Shown: positions 9,901 to 21,857, counted from the stretch's first letter. The stretch is 64,000 nucleotides of DNA from Trifolium pratense (GCF_020283565.1 NC_060063.1:43732856-43796855); one strand, 5' to 3'. The notes: generated by a model from the sequence alone, not told the origin. Numbers and translations: made by a program.

Positions 9901-12900
9901 CTTTAATAGAGTGGATAAAAGCTTGTTTCTTAACCTCAAATTGTTTGTGCCATATCTTTCTGATTCTTCTCTTACATTAGCCATAAAACAATAACTTTCG
10001 TATTTAGAATGTAGTCTACGAAATACTTCTTCAGTAATAGTTGTTTTACCAATACCGGGCATACCCCAAATTCCAAGAACACGAACATCTTCCAACTCTA
10101 AATGTAACAAGGATTCTATAGGTGAAATTTGCTTTTCAATTCCTACAAGTCCTTTTGACTTGCCTTGGTCCACTTGATTCAACTTTGTCAACACATTTTG
10201 AACTATTTCTTCAACAAGCTTAGCATCATCCCTGTAAAACAAAGAAAAGAGAAAACGTGTAAACTTCAATCAAATTATATTTATTTTAACAATACCTTAC
10301 TTTGTATGTAAAATTACAAAGAAGAAATTTTTAAAACAGATTATTTATGTATTTATCCTTTCAAATATCTTTAACTTTGTTTTTATGATTTACAATTACA
10401 ACTGGGGATGACGATGGATATGATTTGAGTTCAACATGATGAGTATGAAATCAATGTCATTGATATGAGTAGGATACTATATACTATGAGTAGTATCCTA
10501 CTCATATGGACATGGATACCGTGACATGACTAATGTCCACAATATAGGACACTAGAACACTAATGGTGAGATGGCAAAGTATGAAGCCAGACTTGTGACC
10601 AAAGGCTTCCTACAAAGGCATGGTCTAGATTTTGATCAAGTGTTTGCTCCAGTTGCAAGAATTGAGACAGTAAGGCTTGTTGTTGCAATGACTAGTGACA
10701 AGGGTTGGCCAATGTATCAATTTGATGTAAAATCCGCATTCCTTGATGGGTCATCAGAGGAAGAAGTATATATGAAGTAACCACCGGATATGAAATAACA
10801 GACCAAGAGAACAAATTATACAGATTGAGAACGGCTCTATATGGTCTAAAACAGGCACCTAGAGCCTGAAACAAGAGAATTGACAGCATCCTCTTGCAGC
10901 AGGATTTTGAGAAGTGAAATAATGAACATAGTGTCTATGTCAAAAGGTCAGAATCCCTACCTATATTGCTGATATGTCTCTATGCTGAAGTGGAGATAGC
11001 CAAATTCAAGTCAAGAATGAAGGTGGAATTTGAATTGTTAGATTTGGGAATGCTATCATATACTCTTCCTTGGGATAGAGTTTGTCACAACAAATAGCGG
11101 AGTTTTTATGCATCAAAGAGGTATGCTAGTGATGTACTGGAGAGGCTTAGCATGAATGATTGCTATAGCACTACAACTCCATTTGAAACTGGAGTTGTGC
11201 TATCCAAAGAAGGGAACAACTTATCGACCCGACATTGTTCAAGCAATTAGTAGGATCATTGAGGTATCTTTGTAACACTATACCTGACATACCTTATAGT
11301 CCATGGGACTGATTAGTTGATTCACAGAAGAGCCTCAAACACCACATTTTTTGGCAGTCAAGAGAATATTGAAGTATATCAATGGTACTGCAGGCTTTGG
11401 CATACTATATCCAAGGAGTTCACCTAATTCAGAAGCTGAGTTAATTGGGTACACTGATGCTGACTGGTGTGTAGATAAAGATGATTGGAAAAACACAACT
11501 GACCATGTCTTTATGCTTGAGAATTCACCAATTTCATGGTGTGCAAAAAAGCAAAGCATAGTAGATTAGCAGCTTTATCCTCATGTGAGGCGGAATATGT
11601 GGCTGCATTAATGGGAGCTTGCCAAGCCTTATGGTTAACAACACTAATGGAGGAATTGAGAAAATGAATCTAAAAGAAGACAAGCCTTTGAAGATGCTGA
11701 TTGACAAGTCAACAATTGATTTAGCCGAGCATCCCATTGCACATGGTAGAAGTAAGCATCTTGAGACAAGGTTCCATTTTCTTCGAGGTGTGAACAAAGG
11801 TAAATTGGAGCTGGAACAGTGTAAGTCAGATGAACAAACAGCTGACATACTTACAAAGCCATTGAAGAGATTGAAATTCCAAGAGACGAGGGACAAGCTT
11901 GGTGTTGTATCCTTAAGTACTATGAATTAGGGAGTGTGTTGAACTTGTAATTCAGTTATTAGTTAGAAAGTACTATCAAGTTACTTAAGAAACTGTTTGT
12001 TAGTTAACAGGTAGTAGTTACATATGAAATGGGAAGGGATTGTCTCCCGTGAGAATTTCACCGGAGACAATCCAGTGTTATCCTTGCCTTTCAATTGTTT
12101 TTTTTTATTGATTGGGTTGCTTGCAAAAAAATAATGGATGGCTAAGATTTCATGGGAGATAAATTTAATGGGAGAGAATCCCATCCCATATGAAATACTA
12201 TAATTGTAAACCAAGTGTGTTACTTATACAGTGTGAATAAAATTTGATTCTTTCACTTTCTTCTCTTTAGAATTTACCAATTAGTGATTGTATGTTCTAA
12301 CATATATTAGAAGCCACACGCGGCCACGCGCACACACATATATGAAATAAATTAGTTGTGGGAAAATATGAAAAATTGTCTGTGAAAGAACACTTACGAA
12401 ACATGTGATGAATCAAATCCAGACATATTGGCAGATTGCTTCAAAGCAGATCTCCAGCTTAGGACCTTGTTCATATCATAGTTTTTTTCATGTTGAGCAA
12501 AAACATCTCTATAAGTCCCATTTTGATGCCGTACATCTGAGGGATCTACTTGGTAGAATACCGGAATCAGTATCCTACCATATTTTTCTCTCCACTCGAC
12601 TATTTTCACAACCTCGTCTAAACACCAATGTGAAGATGCAAAGTTTGGGGAAAATATGACCAATGAAATGAATGATTTTTCAATTGCTCTATGAAGTTCT
12701 GATATTTCATCTCCTCCTTTAAGCTTCTTGTCCGAAAAGACAACAATTTGCTTTCGTGCTAAAGCCTCGAGGACATGACTAAGGAAATTCTTGCGAATAT
12801 CAGCACCCCTAAAGCTAACAAAGACATCATATTTTATTTCAGGAACAGGGCTGGAAGGTGAAAATATCACAGGATATGCAGAATAGTAATGCTTGTTTGA

Positions 12901-13008
12901 AATTGGATTTGGAATTATGCTTGCAGCTACTCCCCATGGTTTTGAAATAAGCAAGAGAGTGAGATAAACAAATAAACTTATGCTACTACTGGATTCACTA
13001 TTTTTCAT
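6967..13008 (-). CDS. TNL1: TIR-NB-ARC-LRR disease resistance protein, apparently intact
   Basis: Four exons join in frame to 1116 aa: 13008-12398, 10231-9124, 9025-8726 and 8298-6967. Start chosen at 13008 because a TTTTTGCAG acceptor just upstream (about 13030) marks a leader intron. Residues 10-22 are a hydrophobic segment. TIR about 60-200 with KYDVFVSFRG and WCLDEVVKI, where Glu132 sits at the position of the catalytic NADase residue. NB-ARC about 225-560: P-loop GMPGIGKTT (260-268), kinase-2 VLIVLDDV, RNBS-B GSRIIITTRDKQVL, a GLPL-like GVPLVLKAL, and MHD at 533-535. LRRs fill exons 3-4 and a C-JID (YPGSKIPEWLEY) follows. Family role: intracellular immune receptor whose activated TIR cleaves NAD+. 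Intron 1 holds Copia debris. Exon 4 has an in-frame tandem duplication (about 7310-7440). Confidence 0.93.
10463..10507. repeat. 17-bp perfect inverted repeat with 11-bp loop
   Basis: ATATGAGTAGGATACTA at 10463-10479 is exactly complementary to 10491-10507. It lies in TNL1 intron 1, just left of the Copia remnant. It may be an old transposon border. Confidence 0.8.
11937..12301 (+). repeat. Copia 3' LTR
   Basis: It starts TGTTGAACTTG directly after GGGAGTG and ends TTCTAACA, so it has TG...CA termini. It contains the inserted MITE described next, so its own length is about 200 bp. Confidence 0.7.
12031..12187. mobile_element. 157-bp Mutator-type MITE inside the Copia LTR
   Basis: Termini are GGGAAGGGATTGTCTCCC and the near-reverse complement ending GAGAATCCCATCCC. 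The 9-mer ATATGAAAT is duplicated exactly at 12022-12030 and 12188-12196. Nine-base duplications are typical of Mutator-like elements. It is younger than the LTR it interrupts. Confidence 0.85.
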
Positions 13009-13350
13009 TCTGAAGGGAGCCACAAGATATCTGCAAAAACAGAAAGAAAAAAGCAATGAAGGTAAAGAAAGACCAAACAGATTTGGCCAGTGAGTAATGA
13101 CTTGTTCCAGTCAATATTGCAGTTCTGTTGCTATAATTTTAAAAATATAAGAGTTAGTATGTTGCTATCTTGTGACCATAATGATTACTACTCTTTTATT
13201 ATGATAATACTATTCAAATGGAATTTTGGTCCAACACCTTATGGATTTGAAGCTAATCTTGTCTCATGATTGAATTGAATATATTTTTGACTAAAAATTT
13301 GAATATATGAGTACTTTGTAAATATTTTACAAGAATTACATAACGATATC

Positions 13351-13392
13351 TGAAAGTGATTAATTTTTTTGACAACTTGAAAGTGATTAATT
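13351..13392 (-). repeat. Micro-insertion with 15-bp target-site duplication
   Basis: TGAAAGTGATTAATT at 13351-13365 and 13378-13392 flanks a 12-base insert which, on the minus strand, is AGTTGTC followed by an A run. The paralogous sequence near 24010 has a single site and no insert. See the finding on micro-insertions. Confidence 0.7.
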
Positions 13393-13399
13393 AGACTCT

Positions 13400-14290
13400 T
13401 ATAATATAATGAACTAAATTCGAATTCCTGCTAAAAGAGATATCACATTTAATGCTTGACAGTTGCTCGAATATGATTATCTCTTATAAACATGAGATAC
13501 TTTGTCGAATAAGATTGCTTGAATTAGTTTATGTTATAAAGAAAATTCAAATACACAAATGATATTATATTATTATATAAGGAATCAACAAATGTCCCCA
13601 GCAACAAAAAGGAAAAAGAGTACCACACAATATGAGTACGAGTATCAGGTATGTACTCGGTACGAGCACTTTAGTGTTTTACAAGTATCCATGTTTTCGA
13701 GATTGTGCAAGTACTTATGTCTATGTCATTGAATTCGGTCTTATAATTTAACTCATGTGAAATTTGTCACGAGACACGTTGATCATGAAACACCATTCTT
13801 AATACTTGTTTTCAAATATTTTATGATTTTTTTTTCATATCCCACCATATACATGTAATATGATTATTAATTAATTAATGAAATGCATTAGATTTTATTT
13901 TTGTAAAGAACATTAAATAAATTGATCTATTCTTTAGTTAAAATGTCAAATTTTAAGCTTATAAACTTAGGACAAAAAAGACCTATTTTTCTAGCAATTT
14001 TAACCTTGTCATCTTATTTTAAAAAATAAATATTAATTAAATGGATTTAAATACTCTAAAGTAAATAAAATAAAATATAAAATGAGAAAATCAAATATAA
14101 AAAAAATATTACCTCTATATTATTTCTCTGTTATAATTTTATTTATGCTATCATATGATATTTTGTGTTATTTTGTAGTATTATGTAGTTGCTATTTTGG
14201 CAATGAAAGTCACATAAATTCAGTCAACTATACCAACAAGAGATGATATGAATATGATACATTCATTGTTGAGAGACTTGAGAGATTTGG
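13400..14290. other. Upstream region of TNL1, no gene seen
   Basis: AT-rich. The part up to about 13650 is paralogous to 23800-24250, showing that TNL1 flanking DNA was copied together with the TIR exon. No other feature is supported. Confidence 0.6.
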
Positions 14291-14334
14291 CTTGAATTTG
14301 AAAGCACCTGCGCATGTTCAAATCAGGAAACAAA

Positions 14335-16440
14335 CAAACAAACACCTGGTGGTCGGTGCTCAAAATCTGAGAATTTCAATGTCACCAACACGATCGTCTT
14401 CTGCCTCTTCCCTGAAATCGAGATGTGGACCCCACCGATTCCTCCACGAATTGTCTCAGCAAGCTCAGAAGGAGATTCAACTCAGAAGGAGACGGTTTCG
14501 TTTCGTTTCATTCTCCCAAAATGCTGCAGGTTCTCTTTCTACTAATGTCGTTGTTTGGATTTCACTTTTCCTCATGCTATATTTCAAATTTGCAATAACA
14601 ACAAATTATATTCGTAAGAACAACAAATTTAGACAATTTTTAGGTGGATAATGCAGTTTGTTTAATCTGGTAATTAATTACCTTTGGTTGAGGAGGTTAA
14701 TTAATTGATATAATATCAGATGTCAAAACTCACATGTGCTAGATAGTACCTGTGTGTGTGTGTGTGTCCGTTAAGATTAGTCTTTGCAGTTGTGCACGTA
14801 GGATACCTTGGTTTACTAAGAAAAAAAGTAACTTGATTAGTTGTAAAAATTTGTGTGTAGTTAACCACAATTATCTGATATTCATTTACATGTAGATATT
14901 TGACCATCTGAAAAATTGTGATTAATCATGTCCAAGTTTGTGGTTAAGGTTGTTACATCGTGGTTAATGTGTTTTGATGATGGTATATACATTAACCATT
15001 TAATGAAAGCAATTTGAATTGCGTTAACCACTTAAAGAAGTTGTTGCGAAAGTTGTCTAAATTTGTTTGCTCAAATAACACAACTGATTTGCAATTTGGT
15101 TTCTATATGATGCTCATTACTGTCTTACTCTGAGATACAATGTGTTTTGAATTTGGTGCTTTTTATAAACCTTTATGCCTGTGCGTTGAATTGAATGTTG
15201 CAATTTGTGCATTTCATTTATCAGATGGTGATTCTTTTGGTTATGATGAGTTGGTGGAAAGAAGAGCATTTTAATGCATCAGATGTAGACACAAATGGTC
15301 TTCTAAACTTAGCCGAGTTCAATGAGTGAGCTTCTTTCTAATACTATGTTTGCAAGTTTTTCTCTCTTATAGTTTTATCTAGGCTAATTTTTTGCATTTC
15401 TTTTTTCTCAATGTTCTGTAGCTTTTCTTCACCCGGCTGACAACATTAACCCAAAGCTTCAACGATGGTTGTGCAAGGCAAAAGTAAGGTAACTCTAATC
15501 TTTCTTGTTATTTATATAAAATATAACTATATGAATGAGAGTATCAGAGTAAAAATTATGCACAACGTAAGTAAAGGAGAGAAAGTGGTCGAGAGAAATT
15601 CCTTTTTCATGGTTTCTGCCAAATAGAACAAGGAAACAAAAATGAGGACCAGAGCTGGAAAATTCAGTAGTCTCATGAGTTTTAGGATTCTAGCTACAAG
15701 CCTCAAAACCAAACAAAACATGTCCCAGTATTCTGTATTTTGGATATTTCCTGTCTTTGTTGTATCCGGTGGTTGTGCATCATAATTGTAAAATAATTTA
15801 GTTAATTAATGCATAATTTCTTGTTTACAATAAAGATGATGATAGTCTACAGTACTTTGTGAGCTTCTTTCACTTTTATGTACTCGCTTATCTTGGTAAT
15901 ATATATTTTTTCTTTGACTACATCTGGATCCACATTGGTATTAGATGCAAGCTTATATTACCTGAGTATCTAGCATATCCTTGGTACAAAACTTCAAATT
16001 GAAGGATACAATTTGGTTATTTATGGAAGTTGGTAAAGCTTTTTACTTAGGAATCTTAGATTCACACAAGACACCTGCAATCCGTGGGATTGTTTATTTG
16101 GCATGTATCTTGAATGACAATATATTCATATACCTGGATACCAACACAAAATTCTAGCTCAGATATTTAGCTTTTCAGGGAAACCTCAGTATCTGGATAA
16201 AGTGTTGCAGAATATGTTACTGTTTTTTAAATGCGGAGTATGTTTCTTTTCTAATCATTATTCTACTTTCCTTGAACCAATATAGTAGTTTCCTAAAAGT
16301 ATATACCATCATTTATTTTTGGGTTTTCATTTCATTTGTCCAGATATTTGTCAGATATTGGACTTCTGCCTATAATCGGAAAACTACATCCATCTGGGCA
16401 TTTATGGAAAGCAACAAAGAACATACTTATTTCACAGGTA
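14335..16440 (+). pseudogene. EF-hand gene copy A (broken)
   Basis: A plus-strand copy of the EF-hand gene at 56009-60985, introns included. Exon 1 (about 14365-14527) has lost its frame and the sequence for EF-hand loop 1. Exon 2 (15226-15329) reads GDSFGYD then shifts because two bases are missing before GAGTTGG. Exon 3 (15421-15487) and exon 5 (about 16343-16437, with the GKLHPSGH equivalent) are recognisable, while exon 4 is gone. Intron sequence near 15500-15750 matches minus-strand 58800-59030. It is a segmental copy, not a processed one. Confidence 0.85.
15900..16260 (+). other. Unidentified insert within EF-hand copy A
   Basis: This stretch, where intron and exon 4 would be expected, has no counterpart I could see in the parent gene. 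It holds a 44-codon open frame (16023-16157) containing GILDSHKTPAIRGIVYLA. It may be captured gene sequence. I cannot name the source. Confidence 0.35.
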
Positions 16441-16679
16441 TTAAATCTATCATATAATAATTACACTCTCAACGTATTGAATCTATCATATAATAATTAC
16501 ACTCTCTTTGTTGAAAATGACGCCATTTCAAATTGTTAATCAGTGAGCTAATTTTTCATTGAATCCAAAATTTGTTCAATTTGTCATAGGCTCAAGAGTA
16601 AGAGTAGTAGTTCGCTGATCTATTTAAACACGTCAGATTATTTATTTAAATGATTTCATATAAAATAGACTTTTAAATA

Positions 16680-17470
16680 GGCTAACGGGCCATACTAGGC
16701 TTTCGAAAAGGCCAGACTCAAGTCAAAAGTTAAACCTATGATAGACTACAAGTCAAACCTAGGCATTAAATATTCTTACCAGGTCAGGCTTGGGCCTTGG
16801 ATAGCCTATCTCGCCCCAACCAATTCCCACCCCTAATCACCATAAGGACATGTGATGTGTTAAAATGATGGTCATAACAAGAAAAATTGCCCTCATTATC
16901 GTACAGATAATTCAACACAATAAAAATGTCATTTACATTTATACCCTTATGTATTCTTTGCATTTGAATTTTTAATCAATGCGAAATCAAATTTACATCA
17001 ATTTATTTTTAAACAAAGCAAATTTATTTCTGACTCAATCAATACGGAGTTAAATTTATATAAATTTATTATAAAATATTATGGTTTTAAATTATTAAAT
17101 TTAAAAAAAAATTGAAAATCGAGAAATTAATACGCAAAACACATTATTTTACAATGAACGCAGATATTAAAATTTTGATATGAAAAAAAGAGAGAATATT
17201 TTGTTTGTTAGATATACCAGTGGCGAGAGCTATGACAGACTGCATGTCAGACCTAGGCCTTAAATATTCCGACCAGGTCAGGCTTGGGCCTTGCAAAGCT
17301 AGCTCGACCCGACCAATTCCCACCCCTAATCACCATAAGGATGTGTGGTATGTTAAAATGATGGTCATGACAAGAAAAACTGCCCTCATTATCATACAGA
17401 TAATCCAGCACAATAAAAATGTCATTTACATTTGTACCCTTTATCTATTTGCATTAAAAAAATTAATCAA
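16680..17470. repeat. Dispersed spacer repeat, two copies upstream of the Alfin-like gene
   Basis: About 250-300 bp blocks containing AGGTCAGGCTTGGGCCTTG, CCAATTCCCACCCCTAATCA and AATGTCATTTACATTTGTAC occur at about 16680-16990 and 17240-17470. They recur at about 26980-27290, 33020-33340 and 33600-33860. The second copy is preceded by a 45-bp minus-strand scrap of Alfin exon 1 (about 17190-17232). This is the common filler between the Alfin and EF-hand fragments. Confidence 0.8.
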
Positions 17471-17647
17471 AGCGATTTTTTTGACTAATAATCAAAGCGA
17501 AGTCAAATCTACATAAATTTATTTTTAATCGAAGCTGATTTTTTGAACCAAAGCAAAACCCTAATCTCCTGAAAACAAAGCAAATGAACCAAAACTTCTG
17601 ATTTCGCTTCTTCAGTTCGTTTGAGAAGAATATCAGGAGAAGCTATA

Positions 17648-18610
17648 ATGGACTCGCACAAAGCGTCGAAAAGGTATAATGGTTACACCGTCGAAAAGGT
17701 CTCATCAAAGCTCGAGCTGGTCTTTGAAGATTTTAAGCGTCGTCGAGCTGGTCTCATCAAAGCTCTCACCACTGGTATATCTAACAGGCCAAATATTCTC
17801 TCTCTGGTTTTTTAGTTCAAATTTTAATAACTGTGTTCATTGTAAAGTAATGTGTTATGCTGAGCATTTCAAATGGATCTTTTGCATTTTTTTGATTTTT
17901 TAATTTTACTTAATTGGTCAACCGATTTTTCAAGTGGGTTTAGTTTCGTACACGTAGTTGTTTCTGTGAAATTTGATTAATTATTTTGGTTAAATGCAAG
18001 AATGTGTGATCACTGTGATGTTTAGCTGAAAATTTTCATGTTTGAGTACCTTTTGATTTTGAACTTGTACTGTTTACTCATGTTTATGCACGATATTTGA
18101 CTTTTTTTTTTAATTTGTTTTACGTTTTAATTTTGTTGTTTGGATGAAACTGATAATATATACTTGATGGCAGTGGCAGAGCCAGGATAGAGCCTGGGAA
18201 AAATTTCACATGTGACATAATATATGAATTAACCCCTAAACTAACACCTACAAATCTCAGTTTTTCCCTAAACTAACCCCTAAAATCTCAGTTTTACCCT
18301 AAACTAACCCCTAAAATACCAACAATTGCTGGGCCTTAGAACCGCCCCTGTTTGATGGGATGATAATGATTAATTTTCATCTCATTTTTATTTGTGTAAT
18401 AATAATTAATGAGTTCTTAGGAGGGGAATTGAGTTTAGTTCTTGAGAAATGGGAGTGTGTAATTTGAACTGAAACTACCATAGTGGTAGTGGATGTGGTT
18501 TATTAGTATTGTTTTTTATTTGAGATTTGAGTTGCTTTGTAAGGACCACAAGAGCATCTCCAATTTGGGGTATAGAGTTCCTCAACTCTAGATCCTATCT
18601 CTAGCTGGTT

Positions 18611-18648
<38 letters not shown>

Positions 18649-21163
18649 CTTTCAGAAAGATAAGAGATTGTGTCGTAATGTATTTTTTAACCAAAAGAAA
18701 ACCTTCTCATTTTTACACAAGACAATTGTTGGCAACTCTTTTAATTAATGTGACACAATTAAGGGAAGGGTTTTACCAATGGAGTAACAAATGAGCAGAT
18801 TGCTTAAAAGGGATGTGGCATTGTGGAGCGCATCTAATGTTTAGATAAGAATCCAAAGCAGTTGTAATATTGTAGATGCACTGAGGAAGTTCCGGTGCAT
18901 TTATTATTTCTTTCCGCTTTAGTCGGTTGTTGGCAAATATTTTTAAATACATTTAATTTGGATTTGCCATGCCCTTGATGTGGAGGCTGTGCAATATGTT
19001 AACCTGCAATTGATATATGATGTGTTTCTTGTCGTTTTCTTTTTTCTCCTGAGAATTTTATTCATTTTCAATATGTATATGACATTTTGTGCTTCAATGT
19101 AGCCTCGAGCTTTTTGATTGTGTTTATTTTAAATTTATATATATGAATGCTCTGAAGTCTTTTCCTTACTGATGAAATTTTTCTGCCTGATTATGTTGTT
19201 GCAGATGCTGAAAATTTATATAACCAATGTGATCCTGGTAAGTTACAATCTCTTTTCACGTGGTAGTTAGTTGTGCACCACATCCTTTGTGTTTTTGATC
19301 TATGAATTGACTTTTAAACATGATGGAGGGCTGAACGCAACAGGGGCTTCCCTAAAAATCATAAATAAGTATCATTTTGTTGATTTATTATGATGTTTGT
19401 AAGATTTTATGTTTGTTCTGACTGTAGGTTTAGTTGTTATTGGTTTTTGTAAACACATGGCCACTTTGGTCTTTGAGCACTTGTTCTCTCACATTCCTTT
19501 TTCAATATATATACTCCAGTTAATTTTACATGAGAGTACTACAGTTTTAAAAACTAAATTAGTTACATGATCTTGTGATTAAGTAACACCTATCGTGGTT
19601 CTTGCATCAAGGAACATTATATTTATGTTCTTATCTTCTCAAGTCTCCTAGAAGCAATTTTTTCGTTGCAAATATAGATATGAAATTGCAGATCTTCTGT
19701 AGCTGCAAGAAAAATATGTAGAGATAGGAATACTTGCCATGTTGTAGGGAATATAGGCCATTTCTTTTCGCTATTCTATTTGGTACTTTTGTTTTATAAA
19801 CCGGTTACTTGATTCTTACAGACAAGGAAAACCTGTGTTTATATGGCTTTCCTAATGAGGAGTGGAAAGTCAGTTTACCTGCTGAAGATATGCCATCGGA
19901 GCTTCCCGAGCCTTCCCTAGGCATTAACTTTGCTAGGCCGGGAATGCAAAAAACAGATTGGCTTTCCTTAGTTGCCGCTCATAGCGATTCATGGTTATTT
20001 GGCGTTGCACTCTATTATGGAGGTGTATTTGAGTTTAACAAATCTGACAGGTATTTCATGTATTAACCATAGATCTCTTATCTGTGGTTAAGTTATCTAT
20101 CATTTTTTTCTTTATATATCTTCTGTTCATCCATGTACTCACGTGTTGCATTGTAATGTAGGGAGCGCCTTTTCAATATGATCAATGAACTGCCAACATT
20201 ATTGGAAGTTGTTACTGATGCTACAAAGAAACAAGTTGAGGTGAAGTCTTCAGTTTCAAACCACAGTGGCAGCAAATCCAAGTCCAACTCGATAGCGGTA
20301 AACAATATTTTTCTACTTTAACCTATGCATGGCAAATACATCTACTTTTTATACATACATCTGTGTTACTATTGTTGATTTCGGGTGTTGTCTGTTTTTA
20401 GATTCACACCCTATTTAAAATTGAGTAGCTAGTTAATTTTCTGTGGAGTTCACTGCTCAGTCTATAATTTGTAATCTTAAAAAGATTTTGCAAATATCAT
20501 GAAAATGGAGGAAGAATGTATAACATATATGCTAAATTTATATACACATCTCCAGAATATAAATCTGGTTGGTATCATATTGGATGATACTATCAGAATA
20601 TTATAATATTTATTCGATATATACATTTTTAGGTTGAATAGGTCTCATGAGAACAATTAATCTCAACAATATAACCGTAGATAAAATTAGTTGTAGATAA
20701 AATTAGTTGTTATCGTGTTCTCACTTGATACACTTGCTATGGGTCTGTTTGATTTGTTAAAGTAAGGTATATTGGACAGGACAAAATATTTGCTGAAGAC
20801 ACACACACACACAGTCTCATCTTGTGTGAATTTCATTTGGTATATAAATATTCAATTCAAATTATAAGCACTCGCTAGTTTGTTTTCTAATCTGATTTTT
20901 GCATGGTGAAGCACCAGGCTCGAGATCCACGGACTAAGAGGACGAAGGCATTGAAACCCAAAGTTGTGGAAGTGCAAATCGAGGAGGACGACGAGAATAT
21001 ATTATGCAATATATGTTTCATGCATCATGGCGTGGACTCTTTCTGGATTTTCTGCGACTACTGTGATCATTGGTTTCATGGGAAGTGTGTGAAGGTTACG
21101 GCTTCCATTGCTGCGGAAATAAATAAATACAAGTGTCCATTCTGTCGGGTGCAATTCAAGTGA
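17648..21163 (+). CDS. Alfin-like PHD-finger protein, complete
   Basis: Five exons join in frame to 258 aa: 17648-17774, 19205-19237, 19822-20050, 20162-20297 and 20912-21163 (the last acceptor could be 20918). Residues 14-150 form the Alfin N-terminal domain ([47 protein letters not shown]). A basic, Ser-rich linker ([12 protein letters not shown]) follows, then a C-terminal PHD finger with all eight ligands: C207, C210, C223, C226, H231, C234, C250, C253, and the FWIFCD strand with W220. Family role: nuclear proteins whose PHD finger binds H3K4me3 and which regulate transcription. Exon 1 has an unusual insert (VSSKLEL) made by a short duplication. The PHD is divergent from typical family members, so the gene may be evolving fast. 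It is the only complete Alfin copy in the window. Confidence 0.88.
18171..18350. mobile_element. 180-bp hAT-type MITE in Alfin-like intron 1
   Basis: Starts CAGTGGCAGAGCC and ends GAACCGCCCCTG. Flanked by CTTGATGG (18163-18170) and TTTGATGG (18351-18358), a 7 of 8 match. Internally it has about three copies of CCTAAACTAACCCCTAAAA. Eight-base duplications suit hAT elements. Confidence 0.6.
18611..18645. repeat. (GA)n microsatellite
   Basis: A pure AG/GA run of about 35 bases in intron 1 of the Alfin-like gene. The paralogous position near 28810 has GA followed by GGGA repeats. Confidence 0.95.
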
Positions 21164-21189
21164 TGATCTCTTGTATTTGTTCAATTTAT

Positions 21190-21814
21190 AGTTTATTGTT
21201 ATTGTTTATGAATTGTTGACTAAATAATATTTTCCTTAATATTTTGAGGAAAACTAGGATATTGAAACAGAAACTTATTCAAAATGATGTTTTGTTACTA
21301 TTTTCCTTGTTGCTAGCTTGGTAATGGTGTCCCTCCTTCATAATTTAAAATAAGTTCAAAAATAAAGTGAAGTATAGTAGGTTAGACGTTTTGGACTAGA
21401 AATTCATGAAATTTCAATAAAATTGAAAATTATTGCTCAGTTTTTATCTTGGACAATTTTGAAATCAAATTTACCAACACAAAAAGACTAATGTAAACTT
21501 GATTGTACGTTTCATTTAACATTGAAAATTTATATTAAACAAGGAATAACTTAATAATCATTAAGCCATTACAACATAAACATTGGAATTTCATCTAAAC
21601 CATTAAAACTAATCAAGGAACACTAACCAAAATTTATTGGTATGAACAAGCTATTGAGAGTTAAAAAATCTATTCTCTTTGTTGTTATTCAATTGCTCTC
21701 TCCACCGGAACCCCAAGTCTTTTGATAAATAGTTATTTTGTTCACTATCTCGGTCTCCATCACTCCATTAACCACCATCTCCGTCTTTATCTATTTGTCT
21801 CTAGAATGGTCGCT
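21190..21814. other. Downstream of Alfin-like gene, no gene seen
   Basis: AT-rich 3' flank without recognisable coding sequence. Confidence 0.6.
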
Positions 21815-21857
21815 AAATTTAAGTTTCTTTTTTTGAACAAGCAAATTTAAGTTTCTT
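21815..21857 (-). repeat. Micro-insertion with 15-bp target-site duplication
   Basis: AAATTTAAGTTTCTT at 21815-21829 and 21843-21857 brackets 13 bases that read GCTTGTTC plus an A run on the minus strand. Confidence 0.7.

Larger units (their letters stand above)
10570..12301 (+). mobile_element. 3' half of a Ty1/Copia retrotransposon inside TNL1 intron 1
   Basis: Plus-strand fragments in several frames give YEARLVTKGFLQRHGLDFDQ, VFAPVARIETVRLVVA and FDVKSAFLDG (reverse transcriptase), then LAALSSCEAEYVAA and AEHPIAHGRSKHLETRFHF (RNase H). A run of stops and lost residues (the YVDD region reads YAEVE) shows it is inactive. The pol end is followed by a polypurine stretch and an LTR (11937-12301). 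The 5' LTR, gag and integrase are missing. It lies antisense to the host gene and would be spliced out with intron 1. Confidence 0.9.

Noticed and set aside
14292..14651. ORF of 119 codons over EF-hand copy A exon 1
   Set aside because: It is in a different frame from the parental exon, so it is an accidental opening in a pseudogene.
18503..18694. ORF with a run of Ser-Leu repeats
   Set aside because: Translation of the (GA)n microsatellite in an intron.
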